Assembly (NCBI GenBank): GCA_902788095.1
Contig: CADAIT010000004.1
Span: 101,661 to 165,660, forward strand
Length of the DNA stretch: 64,000 nt
Source: an uncultured Bacteroidia bacterium
GTDB taxonomy: Bacteria > Bacteroidota > Bacteroidia > Bacteroidales > UBA932
Reading direction: 5' to 3'
Position numbers and translations under genes: made by a program. Shown piece after piece: positions 45,840-55,073 of this stretch (the stretch's first letter is position 1; each line of letters starts with the position of its first letter). The notes under the pieces were generated by a model, which was given only the letters and a program-made list of their open reading frames with translations, did not search any database and was not told where the DNA came from.

Positions 45840-46537
45840 TATTCCGCTTTATTGCCACTATCAAGTTTGATATTTCCAATAACAGGCACAATATGAATCA
45901 GGAATCTCTGATTATTCTCTTCAACTAAGCTATCTCTAGGAACGCCCTCTTCTCCACTACCACTGATCACTAGCTCGCACTTTTTCATATTCGAGAAGTC
46001 AATATCGGCCTCATCCTTCCAGAACTGATGAAGGTGTAATGCTCGAAGGTAGCTCAAAGTATTATTATTCTTCCATGGCCCATCGTTAAAAGGAATCCTT
46101 GATGCTTGTCCTTCAATTACGACAAGATACTTGATGTCTTGTTTTGTCGAATCAGACTCTTGCAATTGACGAATCGTGGATTCAATGACGCGTCCAGCCT
46201 CTTTGATGCGACTCCTTAATGAGTCTGCTTCAACCTTATTATACCTATCCGCCTCAAGCTTATGGACATCGAATTCCTTTGGCTGATACTTAACCTGAAT
46301 TTTGAAGATATGTTTTACATATTCTTTATTGAACTCAAAATAAGAAGAATCAATCTTCTCCACCATGTCGTAGATTGATTTTATCTCCTCATATTTGTCT
46401 GCCAATTGCCTCAATTCTGCCTCCTTAATACGAAACCGGCTATAGGAAACAGCAAATAGCACTACCATAATGGCGAACAATGTCGTCATTACGTCCACAT
46501 AAGATGGCCAAAATGAGTCTCTATTCTTCCCTCTCAT
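45839..46537 (-). CDS. MotB/OmpA-like stator protein (ZorB-like)
   Basis: 232 residues. A single N-terminal membrane helix SYVDVMTTLFAIMVVLFAV carries Asp15, the equivalent of the proton-binding Asp of MotB. A coiled linker follows, then an OmpA-like peptidoglycan-binding fold (VVIEGQASR, NNTLSYLRALHLHQF, ELVISGSGE, NQRFLIHI). In Zorya defence, ZorB with ZorA forms a proton-driven motor anchored to the cell wall. It lies 6 bases after the MotA-like gene. Confidence 0.85.
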   Translation of the reverse strand: MRGKNRDSFWPSYVDVMTTLFAIMVVLFAVSYSRFRIKEAELRQLADKYEEIKSIYDMVEKIDSSYFEFNKEYVKHIFKIQVKYQPKEFDVHKLEADRYNKVEADSLRSRIKEAGRVIESTIRQLQESDSTKQDIKYLVVIEGQASRIPFNDGPWKNNNTLSYLRALHLHQFWKDEADIDFSNMKKCELVISGSGEEGVPRDSLVEENNQRFLIHIVPVIGNIKLDSGNKAE

Positions 46538-46543
46538 AATGGG

Positions 46544-48313
46544 CTACTTCCGCTTACCAAATAAACGCTTGAAAATTCCATCCTTTGGAGGCTCTTCCTC
46601 ATGGTGACTTATCGGGCTCAGTTGGGGAGCAGTTTGTTGAGTGGATGCTGTTGAAGGTTGCTGAGGAGGGATGTATGGCCTTGATGTACTGGCATAGGGG
46701 TTGACGGAACTAGAGCCATTATCTCTGCTCGATGAAGTACCAGTTGACGATAATGGAATAGAGCCAACAGTTTTCTTAAGTTCATCAAGTTTTGCCAAAA
46801 CGATAGACTGATCCTTAATCGATTCAAGTATAGAAGATAGAGTGTCCTGAAGTTCAGGAATTCTTTCTAGTTGAGCGAGATGCTGAACCTCTTGTTCAAC
46901 ATCAAGAGAACGTTTTATCTCCTGAATATACTCATCACGTTTAGCTTCAACCGCCTGTTTACATTCGGTGACAATCTTTTCAAAGGCCGTTTTGAAATCT
47001 GCCATAGCTGCCTTGAAATCGTCGCCATGCTCTTGGATAGAAGCACGATATTTAGCATTGATGGCATTGATGGCCTCGGCTTGCACCTTATAAATATCTT
47101 TTAACTGCTCATCTGTTGTTTCTTGATATGCAATAGCAAGATTTGTCTTCTTCTTAATAGCAGTAATCTGTTCCTCAATGAGATTCATCTGAGTATTGCC
47201 AAGAAGCTGAGTTTGAGAGATGTCTTTCCCCAGCGCATTAATGCTCTCCTCAAACGTTGTTATACGACTAAGAATAGTATTAATCTTCTCGAACACTCTT
47301 TCAGGAATCGCCATCTGTTCAACATATTCGGTCTGCGCCTTTACTAGGATCTCACTAGAAACGGCTATACTGTCTTTTATGTCGTTCAGTTTCCCAATAG
47401 ACGTTGTAACTGAGTCAAATTTGTCTGCAGCAGCGGAGAATTTTTCAAGTGTTTCTAACGTTTGTCTTTGACGCAAAGTCTTGAGAAGTTCATCTTGCTT
47501 TTGGATATTCTCATTGATTAACGTCATATTCTTACCCATAGAATCGACGGCATTCGTAAGTACCAGAACCTTTTCGCCAAATGTGTCTCGAAGGGTAACA
47601 GAACATTCGCCAAAAGCAGTCTTAAATTCGTCAATGACGGTACGGAAAGCAGGCTCGAATGTATTAATCGTCTTATGCAAATTATGGAGCGCCGCGACCA
47701 TGCTTGTTCCAAGGACTGGCATAAGTTCAACCTGTAGAAAATCATAGAACTTATTCTTGTCCGCATCAACTTGCTTTTGGAACGAACTTGCCAGCCAGTT
47801 ACCTATCATCATTAGAGCAAGTCCAACCAAACTAGTTACCATCGAAACAATGATACCACCAATAAGCTCGGACACAATACCATCATTGACGCCCGCAGCC
47901 GCAACCCCGATGTTGAAACTTTTTAGACCGATGAAAACTCCGAAGAAGGTTCCCATAAGTCCAAGATAGGTCGGATATGAAACTTTAGACACAGCATCTT
48001 CATACAATGTCTCAAGTTTTCTTTCAGTCTTATCTTTTAATATGCCAAAATCGGTGGTTCCTTCATTTTTTGCAAGGTACTCATTAACTTCTCCGACAAG
48101 TTCTCTAGCATTCTCCGAGTCCTCAGGCATTACAATCTGGTATGAATTCCCATAAACGTCAGCCTTCCAGTTCGCTTCTTTCGGGAAAAAACTTTTATAC
48201 TGAAGTAGTTTAAGGACAGTATAGAGGAAGATACCCAACTGTAGTGCACTGAAAACTGCAATGGAAACCCAGGGGTGCTGGTCAAGATAGATATAAATTG
48301 AATCCATCGTCAA
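46544..48313 (-). CDS. MotA/TolQ/ExbB-like channel with long cytoplasmic tail (ZorA-like)
   Basis: 589 residues. Membrane helices at ~14-36, ~108-130 (YLGLMGTFFGVFIGLKSF) and ~143-172 (ELIGGIIVSMVTSLVGLALMMIGNWL) with the MotA_ExbB signature. A ~380-residue, mostly coiled-coil cytoplasmic tail follows, with a Ser/Pro-rich linker and a basic end (FKRLFGKRK). A long helical tail is the hallmark of ZorA. It should form the stator ring around the ZorB-like protein. ZorC and ZorD are absent; instead an actin-like ATPase gene lies 3 bases upstream. Confidence 0.85.
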   Translation of the reverse strand: MTMDSIYIYLDQHPWVSIAVFSALQLGIFLYTVLKLLQYKSFFPKEANWKADVYGNSYQIVMPEDSENARELVGEVNEYLAKNEGTTDFGILKDKTERKLETLYEDAVSKVSYPTYLGLMGTFFGVFIGLKSFNIGVAAAGVNDGIVSELIGGIIVSMVTSLVGLALMMIGNWLASSFQKQVDADKNKFYDFLQVELMPVLGTSMVAALHNLHKTINTFEPAFRTVIDEFKTAFGECSVTLRDTFGEKVLVLTNAVDSMGKNMTLINENIQKQDELLKTLRQRQTLETLEKFSAAADKFDSVTTSIGKLNDIKDSIAVSSEILVKAQTEYVEQMAIPERVFEKINTILSRITTFEESINALGKDISQTQLLGNTQMNLIEEQITAIKKKTNLAIAYQETTDEQLKDIYKVQAEAINAINAKYRASIQEHGDDFKAAMADFKTAFEKIVTECKQAVEAKRDEYIQEIKRSLDVEQEVQHLAQLERIPELQDTLSSILESIKDQSIVLAKLDELKKTVGSIPLSSTGTSSSRDNGSSSVNPYASTSRPYIPPQQPSTASTQQTAPQLSPISHHEEEPPKDGIFKRLFGKRK

Positions 48314-48316
48314 ATA

Positions 48317-51300
48317 CTAAGCCTTATATGTTGTAAGGTTAAGGATTGCATCCTTTATCGGAATAAAGAACAGTGTGTCATTGTATTGCTCAAGTTCGGA
48401 GTAATTGTCAAGAATCTCTGTTTGGAATTTTGACTCTAGAACATCCTCGACTCCAGAACGAACAAGCTTTAACACATCACTCGCCGACAACTTGTTGTCC
48501 ACAGACCCATTCCTGATTAAAATGCTAAGTACTTCTGCGTAGATTGTATTCATCTCTTGGACCTCGGACATGACATTAGCTTTAATGGATGCGTTGTATT
48601 CAGCAGCGAGTTCCTTTACATCTTTGCAGGTATGCCCTACGCCATCGCCATAATACACGATAGCTTTAGGTTTTGCAGTACCCTCTTTATGGTAAAGGCC
48701 ACCGTAGCATGTGCTTTCCTTTCTAATTTCAGGAAGAACAAGTTGGATATTTGCGATTTCCTTACCAAACACCTTAGACATAATCAGATGAGTAATATCG
48801 GTAAGAATCTCAACATTAGAAGTAAGGTACTGGTCAATATAACGGCTTCCATTTCCACTAAAAGTAACCGTCCTGGGATACTCAAGCCCATTAGCCTTTA
48901 GCATAGAAGCAAGGTAATAGATGGTCGCTGTATAATGATAAGCAAAAGCGTATGAGAAATCCTTCTTTAACTTATCGGCAATTTTGGTCTCGGCGTTATT
49001 GCTAATCCAGAAGTTGATGATGTCTTGAGTTGTACTTTCAGAATTATTAACCATCAGGCTATTGAGTTCCTTAAGGATCTGCGTCTGGAAGCCAATAGTC
49101 TCTTTGTATCTATTAAAGATACCATTCTTTTTTGAATTCTTGAACTGGTCAAAAGCATTTCCCCACATCACATCACATCCGAAATGGACAGAATTGGCAA
49201 TTTGGGGTTCTCCTTTTTGGAAATATACAAAGTCAGTAGAACCACCTCCAATATCAACTATTGCTACGGACTCAACGCTCTTGTACTCGTCCTTCGCATT
49301 GAAATAGTAGTACGGTGCTTCGGATTCAGTATAACACTTGATTTGCTCCTTCGTTGATTCCAAATTAAGGATGGTTTTTGATTCTTCATTCCAAATCTTC
49401 TCAAACATATCACGTTCACTATCCTTAAGACTAAGAGGTCGGAACCAAATAATACCCGTTTTGGAAATCGTAGCATTTTCCTGAAGCATATCTGCCTTGA
49501 TTATGAGCAGAAGTTCGCGGATAAATGTACGAAGCGTATTCTCATCACCAGCCCATTTGATGTCAGTAATAATGCGCTGATTATCTATCGGCTTACTCTT
49601 CTCATAGAAGAAAGCAATATTGCTATTGTCGAAGAGGGCAATCTTTGAGCTGTCCTCGCCGGTGAAACACAAAGCAGTTCTGATTGGGAACTTATACGCA
49701 TCTCCATCAATAAAAGGAGGAACGAACTCCGTCCCAAACGCGGCCTTAAACGGAGCTGGAGTGTTGTCTTCCCAGCATGTTACTTGATTCTGCTGCACAG
49801 AACCCTTCTTGTCATGCAGGTAACTAACAATAGGTATATCCATCGTGAGTTGCTGAGGCTCGTTCATTGTGCCTTTCTCACGACGTGAGATGTAGGTGTT
49901 AGAAGTGCCAAAGTCAACAGCATAATCGAAAGTTTTATTTGAAGCGACTGCTCTATCCCATTTCGGGAATAAGGCAAATGTATATTCACGAGTGTCTACT
50001 ATAGCTGAAACCAGCATTACGTCAAACGAAGAATTGAATACTTCGTAATATTTAGTCCCGCATTCGGCCTTAACACTCTGTTGCGAACGAACAATAGCGG
50101 GGCGAATACCACTCTTAAATGATGAATCTGTCGCTACTTCAATGAGCCTATAGTTGCCATTGTCTGCTTTGTAGAATTCAACATTAAGGTTTTCAACAGT
50201 AAAGGTTCTTCTATCATTATCATCGAAAGCGGAAACAAGGACCTTGAAATAATTGTTTTCCTCTTCATTAGAAGAGAGAACATTCGGGAAAAGAGCAAAA
50301 TCAAAATTGATTTTAGCTGTAGTCAAAGGAATTATAATGCCCTCTCCTGTCTTAACAGCCGCCTCCTCTGCTCGGAATGTCTTTTTAAACTCTTTTCCTT
50401 TTATTTTGAGCGAAATCTCAACAGCTTTATTCTTCTCCTGACACTTGGCCTCGAAGTCTTGAGCCCCTATAACATCGAGCGCCTGTGGCGACAAAGGAAG
50501 AAGATAATCATATGTCCTGTTGGGATTATCGTTGATATAATCAAGAGTCTTAAACTTCGAAGATGCTAGTCTATAAGGGACCTTAAACACGGCATCAGCA
50601 AAAAAATTAATTGACTCAAGATCTTCATTAGTCTTTAACAAAACACCATTAACGACCAATTGACTATTGTCAGTGGAATAGATGTCAGCCAGTGATTGTG
50701 AAGACCACGTATTCTTGATATCCGGATCTGATTTGAATGACTGGATGTAATCTCGAAGCTCACGATACCTCTCTTCGACGGAACCGCCATCACCAAACAA
50801 GAAGTTATACATATAGTTCTTGAAGTCGGCAGGTCGCTTATCAAACAACTGGATATCATGGAAATACTTCCCTGAACCCTTTCTTCGAAGGGGACTTGCT
50901 TCCAGGGCCGCGTAGTTGTCTCCAACGAAGACCATTTTTTTGGCCGACCCGCCTTTTTCTTCATCTCTTACCTCTTTCAGGTCCAAATCAGGGGGCGTTA
51001 CGAAACCGGTTAACGGAGAACTTGTGGCGAGAAGGTATTCTTTGCCTTTTTCGAGCAAGATGATGAAGAAAAGCTTCTTCTCACCGAGGTCATCTTTGAA
51101 ATAGCTTTCAACGGCACCACCAAGAATAGGAACCTTGTTCTTTAGCGTTATTAAGTCGCTATCATAGTTCCACTCCTTGATTATTATCTGTCGCCCGCTG
51201 CTTTTCCAAAGATTCTCATGATACTTCTTGTTGTAGAGAAGTTCGAATACATCGAGACAATTGGACACAAGTTGTTCATATGCACGACCGGCCTGTTTCT

Positions 51301-51520
51301 TCTTATCGTTCTTTTCTTCAAGAACTCTGCGAAATGCCTCCTTGAAGATATAGAATCTAGCGAACGGCGTAGGAAGAGCATTGAGTGCACCTCCGTTATC
51401 AGTTCTCTGTTCACCGATACTGCCAAGGTCTGCAGATGTGATGCGTCCAGGCCCTGCCGTCCATTTGAAATCAGATGCCGCGCCTCTCTGTATAATATTT
51501 AAATCTATGCTGCTAGCCAT
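48317..51520 (-). CDS. Actin/Hsp70-superfamily (ASKHA) ATPase, very large
   Basis: 1067 residues. All three ASKHA nucleotide motifs are readable: phosphate 1 DYAVDFGTSNTYI (~531), phosphate 2 VAIVDIGGGSTDFVYF (~752) and adenosine SGNGSRYI (~887). The first ~520 residues are a separate region of unknown fold. There is no C-terminal Hsp70 substrate-binding domain. It lies between tubulin-like and motor genes in a tight operon and could polymerise or act as an ATP-dependent switch on the motor. No named orthologue known to me. Confidence 0.85.
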   Translation of the reverse strand: MASSIDLNIIQRGAASDFKWTAGPGRITSADLGSIGEQRTDNGGALNALPTPFARFYIFKEAFRRVLEEKNDKKKQAGRAYEQLVSNCLDVFELLYNKKYHENLWKSSGRQIIIKEWNYDSDLITLKNKVPILGGAVESYFKDDLGEKKLFFIILLEKGKEYLLATSSPLTGFVTPPDLDLKEVRDEEKGGSAKKMVFVGDNYAALEASPLRRKGSGKYFHDIQLFDKRPADFKNYMYNFLFGDGGSVEERYRELRDYIQSFKSDPDIKNTWSSQSLADIYSTDNSQLVVNGVLLKTNEDLESINFFADAVFKVPYRLASSKFKTLDYINDNPNRTYDYLLPLSPQALDVIGAQDFEAKCQEKNKAVEISLKIKGKEFKKTFRAEEAAVKTGEGIIIPLTTAKINFDFALFPNVLSSNEEENNYFKVLVSAFDDNDRRTFTVENLNVEFYKADNGNYRLIEVATDSSFKSGIRPAIVRSQQSVKAECGTKYYEVFNSSFDVMLVSAIVDTREYTFALFPKWDRAVASNKTFDYAVDFGTSNTYISRREKGTMNEPQQLTMDIPIVSYLHDKKGSVQQNQVTCWEDNTPAPFKAAFGTEFVPPFIDGDAYKFPIRTALCFTGEDSSKIALFDNSNIAFFYEKSKPIDNQRIITDIKWAGDENTLRTFIRELLLIIKADMLQENATISKTGIIWFRPLSLKDSERDMFEKIWNEESKTILNLESTKEQIKCYTESEAPYYYFNAKDEYKSVESVAIVDIGGGSTDFVYFQKGEPQIANSVHFGCDVMWGNAFDQFKNSKKNGIFNRYKETIGFQTQILKELNSLMVNNSESTTQDIINFWISNNAETKIADKLKKDFSYAFAYHYTATIYYLASMLKANGLEYPRTVTFSGNGSRYIDQYLTSNVEILTDITHLIMSKVFGKEIANIQLVLPEIRKESTCYGGLYHKEGTAKPKAIVYYGDGVGHTCKDVKELAAEYNASIKANVMSEVQEMNTIYAEVLSILIRNGSVDNKLSASDVLKLVRSGVEDVLESKFQTEILDNYSELEQYNDTLFFIPIKDAILNLTTYKA

Positions 51521-51532
51521 AATATGAATTCT

Positions 51533-52930
51533 TTAAATCCGGTCAGTATAATTTGTAATTCCATTATAAGCAAAATCAAGCAAATAGCGAAGCTTGTTTC
51601 CATGCTCGTTCTTTGCTTCCTTATTACTGGCCTCAATCATTTTCAAAAGGTAGTAAGACTCATTCTTGGCCTTTAGAGAAATGGTCTTAATAATCGGAGT
51701 CAACTTCTCTCCTTTGGATACACGATTCAATGGCGCAAAACCACGTTGATTCTCAGAAAGTTCAGCATACCACTTACGGAACTGTTTGACAAAGGCATTA
51801 AGAGATCCAAAGGGTTGATCGAGATAGAAATCTTTATTTAGGCCGCGTGTTTTCTTAAGAGGGAATTGTAACTCATCAGGGAGGATGTCAAGAAGAAGGT
51901 CAAATATCATCATATTTGCGACATTCTTAACAATATCCTTATATCCGTCGCCAAGAGTATTAAGATCAAGAGCATCTACGTTTTCCCTGATAGCGCGTGT
52001 CATTGCTTGAGGTGAATTCGGAGCCGGCCTTTCAAGAAAATCGAACAAGGCTGAAGCTGCCACAAGTTCTACAAGGTGTGCCTTATCTTTCTGTTCTTTT
52101 TCGTTGTTCTTATATTGTGCCTTGAGGCTCTGTTCGCCAGCATAATACAAATAATCTGACTTTACACTCTTCTCATAATACGTAAGAGCAGCTTTGGTCT
52201 TAGTATAGAAATTTGAAGAATCAATGTCACTTCCAGATGTCGTCGGATCTTCAAGAGAAAAATAAGGTAATACTGTAACCGCCCCCATTAGTGCATTTTG
52301 GACCTGAGGGTGAGCAACATCCTCTTTAATCTTCTTCTCAAGAAGAGGATAACCCGAAGCGCCTGTTCCTCCAAAGATGGAGCTGATTATGAAAACACGG
52401 TCCCCTTTCTCACAGTGTCTCTGAAAAGCATCATACCAGTCAGCCCCACTAATCATTTCATTTAGCACAACGGTGCCAACATTTGGGTTTCCCTTAAAAC
52501 CAACAGAAAGACTGTTCTTAAGATTATCTTTTGAATATAACGTTTGGATAAGATAGTGGTTAACATCTTCATTCGAAAGGGCGCCAACATTCAAATATTG
52601 ACCAAATGACTTCTTTTCAGCCATGCTTGCGCTGGTACTGTTTTGCTCATTGTCAAGATCTTCGAGGCGAATGATTCTTGTGTTGAAGAAGCCCTCTGGA
52701 GCATTGAGTTGCTGAGCAGATCCTCCGGAAGTGGCGTTATTATAGACTTTGATGTAATCACCAATAGTTGTCGTTAGGACTGTATTCTCTTCCAAGTCAA
52801 CGTGAGGATCCAGGATAACGGGGACAATATCATAGCCATGAGTTTTCATCCCAGAGGCTGCGAGCATTACCACTGACTTCATAACACGAAGTCCTGTGCC
52901 ACCAATACAAAATACAAATACCTTTGCCAT
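51533..52930 (-). CDS. Tubulin/FtsZ-like GTPase (Tubulin_2-like)
   Basis: 465 residues. The N-terminal Rossmann strand and glycine loop is FVFCIGGTGLRVMKS (residues 5-19), and the tubulin T4 signature appears as FGGTGASG (~186-193) in RVFIISSIFGGTGASGYPLL. This fits the divergent bacterial tubulin-like family (Tubulin_2) seen in conflict-type operons. Its length matches FtsZ-size proteins, but it lacks the FtsZ C-terminal tail. It is followed 12 bases later by the actin-like gene, so two cytoskeletal NTPases are co-expressed. Confidence 0.8.
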   Translation of the reverse strand: MAKVFVFCIGGTGLRVMKSVVMLAASGMKTHGYDIVPVILDPHVDLEENTVLTTTIGDYIKVYNNATSGGSAQQLNAPEGFFNTRIIRLEDLDNEQNSTSASMAEKKSFGQYLNVGALSNEDVNHYLIQTLYSKDNLKNSLSVGFKGNPNVGTVVLNEMISGADWYDAFQRHCEKGDRVFIISSIFGGTGASGYPLLEKKIKEDVAHPQVQNALMGAVTVLPYFSLEDPTTSGSDIDSSNFYTKTKAALTYYEKSVKSDYLYYAGEQSLKAQYKNNEKEQKDKAHLVELVAASALFDFLERPAPNSPQAMTRAIRENVDALDLNTLGDGYKDIVKNVANMMIFDLLLDILPDELQFPLKKTRGLNKDFYLDQPFGSLNAFVKQFRKWYAELSENQRGFAPLNRVSKGEKLTPIIKTISLKAKNESYYLLKMIEASNKEAKNEHGNKLRYLLDFAYNGITNYTDRI

Positions 52931-52932
52931 AA

Positions 52933-53385
52933 CTATTTTCCTATTTTAAGAAACCTGTACGCATTAGTGGGAACAGGGATGTTGCAGATAATCAAGGAAG
53001 CGATGAAATATACGAGTATCGAGTATACGCTGTTAATGAGGGAGATTCTTAATAGGAAGCCAAACTTCTCCTGAAGGTTAGAAGAAACGATAGCAGCCCC
53101 CAAGATAAGCGTTGCGGCGACAGTCAATGCCGCAGTAATTCCAAGCCACAAGGCCCAATGCTGAATTTTGTACTTTCTACCTGGCCATTTGTTGTAGCCA
53201 TAATAATAAAAGCAAACAATGGCCAAGCCAATAGCCAAAAAGGCTATCATAAAATAGATTGAGGCACTATCCAAGCTATTCCAGAAGGAACGCGCCATAT
53301 TATAAAGCGGCTCATTGTCGCGATACCGATTGAGGTGCTCAGCTTGGCTTGGCAGCCCCCATTTGTATAAATCAAGCAGTCCCAT
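52933..53385 (-). CDS. Membrane protein of the motor operon
   Basis: 150 residues, with about three membrane helices (ASIYFMIAFLAIGLAIVCFYYYG, WALWLGITAALTVAATLILGAAIV, NSVYSILVYFIASLIICNI) after a ~40-residue soluble N-terminus. No family recognised. It lies 5 bases after the vWA-like lipoprotein gene and 2 bases before the tubulin-like gene, so it is a full member of the operon, perhaps linking the lipoprotein to the cytoplasmic filaments. Confidence 0.75.
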   Translation of the reverse strand: MGLLDLYKWGLPSQAEHLNRYRDNEPLYNMARSFWNSLDSASIYFMIAFLAIGLAIVCFYYYGYNKWPGRKYKIQHWALWLGITAALTVAATLILGAAIVSSNLQEKFGFLLRISLINSVYSILVYFIASLIICNIPVPTNAYRFLKIGK

Positions 53386-53390
53386 ATGCG

Positions 53391-54644
53391 TTAATCTTTT
53401 TTCGATACAAGAATTCTATTTGGCATCTTATCCCACACGTTCTGGATAGCATTAAAAACACCTCCAATAAAGCGGTCTACAGAGAAAGAACCCGTGAGAT
53501 CAGATTCATTTGGGCAGGATATGATTTGCGAGAAATCATTAGAAATTAACTGGTCCGGGTGATTAAGTGTCCACTCAATAACATCAGAATCAGTAGCAAA
53601 CATATCGTAGACCTTCAGTTCAACAACAGCGCTTGCCTTTCTTTCAAAACCTTGGTTAAAGTGATTTGTAACATCAAGATTAATGTCGCCAACAGACACC
53701 TTCGAGCCATAGCAAGCTTTGACTGCGAGATTTTTCCTCAGAATATCCTCATCCGCAATTTTCCACCTATAGTTAGTCAAATCCAGCTTGAGATTAACAA
53801 CGCAAGTATCACTAAAATCAGTGTTATATCCTATAAAAGTGGGTTCATTAAAGAATTGAAGAGCATTCTTCGGAATGCCAAATGAATAGGCTGGCGATTC
53901 ATAATCAAACCCCATTTCAATACTCTCTCTAAAATTACCGTTGTCTTCAAGAAGAGTGGCTATACAGTTTCTCATGAATGCAACGTTATTGTCCTTCCCA
54001 AAGATGACAAAATAATAGGGAGAGTCCTCCGCAATTACTTTGTTGCTCGCCGACAAATAATCTGATGTCGCCATTATCATGCAAACTGCAAGGCCAGGGT
54101 ATTTTCCAATCTCGTTGCGAATGTCATCCTGATATTGAGAAAGCAAGACCTTTACGTCCCTTTGCCTTTCGGGGCTATATTTCATGTCTGAAATAAGAAC
54201 AGCACATTGGCCATTGTCGTAATCGAGATTCTGAAGGATGGTATTAACCATTTTAGGAACCATTGTCTCTTGATTACTTACAAAAGCACCCCTATTCATC
54301 CTGGACCGGAAGTCCTGAACAGCATACTTGCCAGCCACAGTTCCTTCATTGGATAATACTGCAACATCATTTTCTCCAAAATTCGAAACAATGGACCAAA
54401 CGTCTTTCTTGAATCTTGTATCCTGGTTGGAACGGAAAAACCCATTCATGCTCCCACTTACTTCCACATAAAAACCGAGAGCAGAAGGCGCTTGTGCCTG
54501 GAAAGAAGCACGTAAACTGTCAAGAGCAAAACCCTTCTTGTCAAAATGTGGATCATTGACGGTATTAATAACCTTCGTGCAGGATGCAAATATAATAGCA
54601 GTTGCAATAGCTGCCATTGGTACTGATGAGAATACAGATTTCAT
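53391..54644 (-). CDS. vWA-like lipoprotein, first gene of the motor operon
   Basis: 417 residues. Signal peptide with lipobox FASC (Cys22). The mature protein opens with a vWA-like fold: GFYVEVSGSMNGFF at ~58-70, where the MIDAS DxSxS reads E61-V-S63-G-S65, and CAVLISDMKYSP further on. It would face the periplasm or outer membrane as a ligand-binding sensor. ATG 54644 begins the signal peptide; a longer frame to 54683 adds only hydrophilic residues. Confidence 0.75.
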   Translation of the reverse strand: MKSVFSSVPMAAIATAIIFASCTKVINTVNDPHFDKKGFALDSLRASFQAQAPSALGFYVEVSGSMNGFFRSNQDTRFKKDVWSIVSNFGENDVAVLSNEGTVAGKYAVQDFRSRMNRGAFVSNQETMVPKMVNTILQNLDYDNGQCAVLISDMKYSPERQRDVKVLLSQYQDDIRNEIGKYPGLAVCMIMATSDYLSASNKVIAEDSPYYFVIFGKDNNVAFMRNCIATLLEDNGNFRESIEMGFDYESPAYSFGIPKNALQFFNEPTFIGYNTDFSDTCVVNLKLDLTNYRWKIADEDILRKNLAVKACYGSKVSVGDINLDVTNHFNQGFERKASAVVELKVYDMFATDSDVIEWTLNHPDQLISNDFSQIISCPNESDLTGSFSVDRFIGGVFNAIQNVWDKMPNRILVSKKD

Positions 54645-54703
54645 CCTTATCAATTCTCGTTCACCTGCGGCTCTTAGGTACAATAAACGCCATAGTCACA
54701 GAA

Positions 54704-54782
54704 AGCGTGAGCCACTTTAGACTCATTCTACTGATAGGCTCTGGACGGCCTCGCGTGACGAATAAGTTTCAGTTGCTCACGC
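54704..54782. promoter_or_regulatory. Inverted repeat in the motor-operon leader
   Basis: AGCGTGAGC (54704-54712) and GCTCACGCT (54774-54782), a perfect 9-bp inverted repeat 61 bases apart and 60 bases before the first start codon. It could be an operator or an RNA structure. Confidence 0.4.
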
Positions 54783-55001
54783 TTTGCTATAGCATGGGCG
54801 ACCCCAGATATAGCCAAGCACAAGCGATTAAACATTATTCCCGTCACTACGAATTGTCCAGATTCATCAGTAAGGAACAAAGCTAAACGCTTTCCTATAT
54901 GTAAAAAGTTACCTGTGAGGATAACGAAGACAAATATACAAATTTTAATTGAATTGCTTGTATTAAAATTGCATAGACTTGCAAATGAGAGGATACCATA
55001 C

Positions 55002-55032
55002 TTGAAAAATAGTATCGATTTTCATAACTTTG
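55002..55032 (+). promoter_or_regulatory. Promoter of the lipoprotein gene at 55074
   Basis: TTGA (55002-55005), 19 bases, TAACTTTG (55025-55032); a leader of about 35 bases. Confidence 0.65.
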
Positions 55033-55073
55033 CTCATTGTTTTGCTATAACTTAAACTGTTTTGAAATATGTT

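Larger units (their letters stand above)
54645..55073. other. Divergent intergenic region upstream of the motor operon
   Basis: About 430 bases with no gene. It holds a spaced inverted repeat (54704-54782), a possible minus-strand -7 box TAGCTTTG at 54878-54885 without a clear -33, and the plus-strand promoter for the next lipoprotein. A long untranslated leader for the motor operon is therefore possible. Confidence 0.5.

Noticed and set aside
46544-48313. Gliding-motility motor (GldL/GldM) instead of a ZorA-like protein
   Set aside because: GldL lacks the long coiled tail, and the partner here is MotB/OmpA-like rather than GldM; no gld genes adjoin. Not fully excluded.
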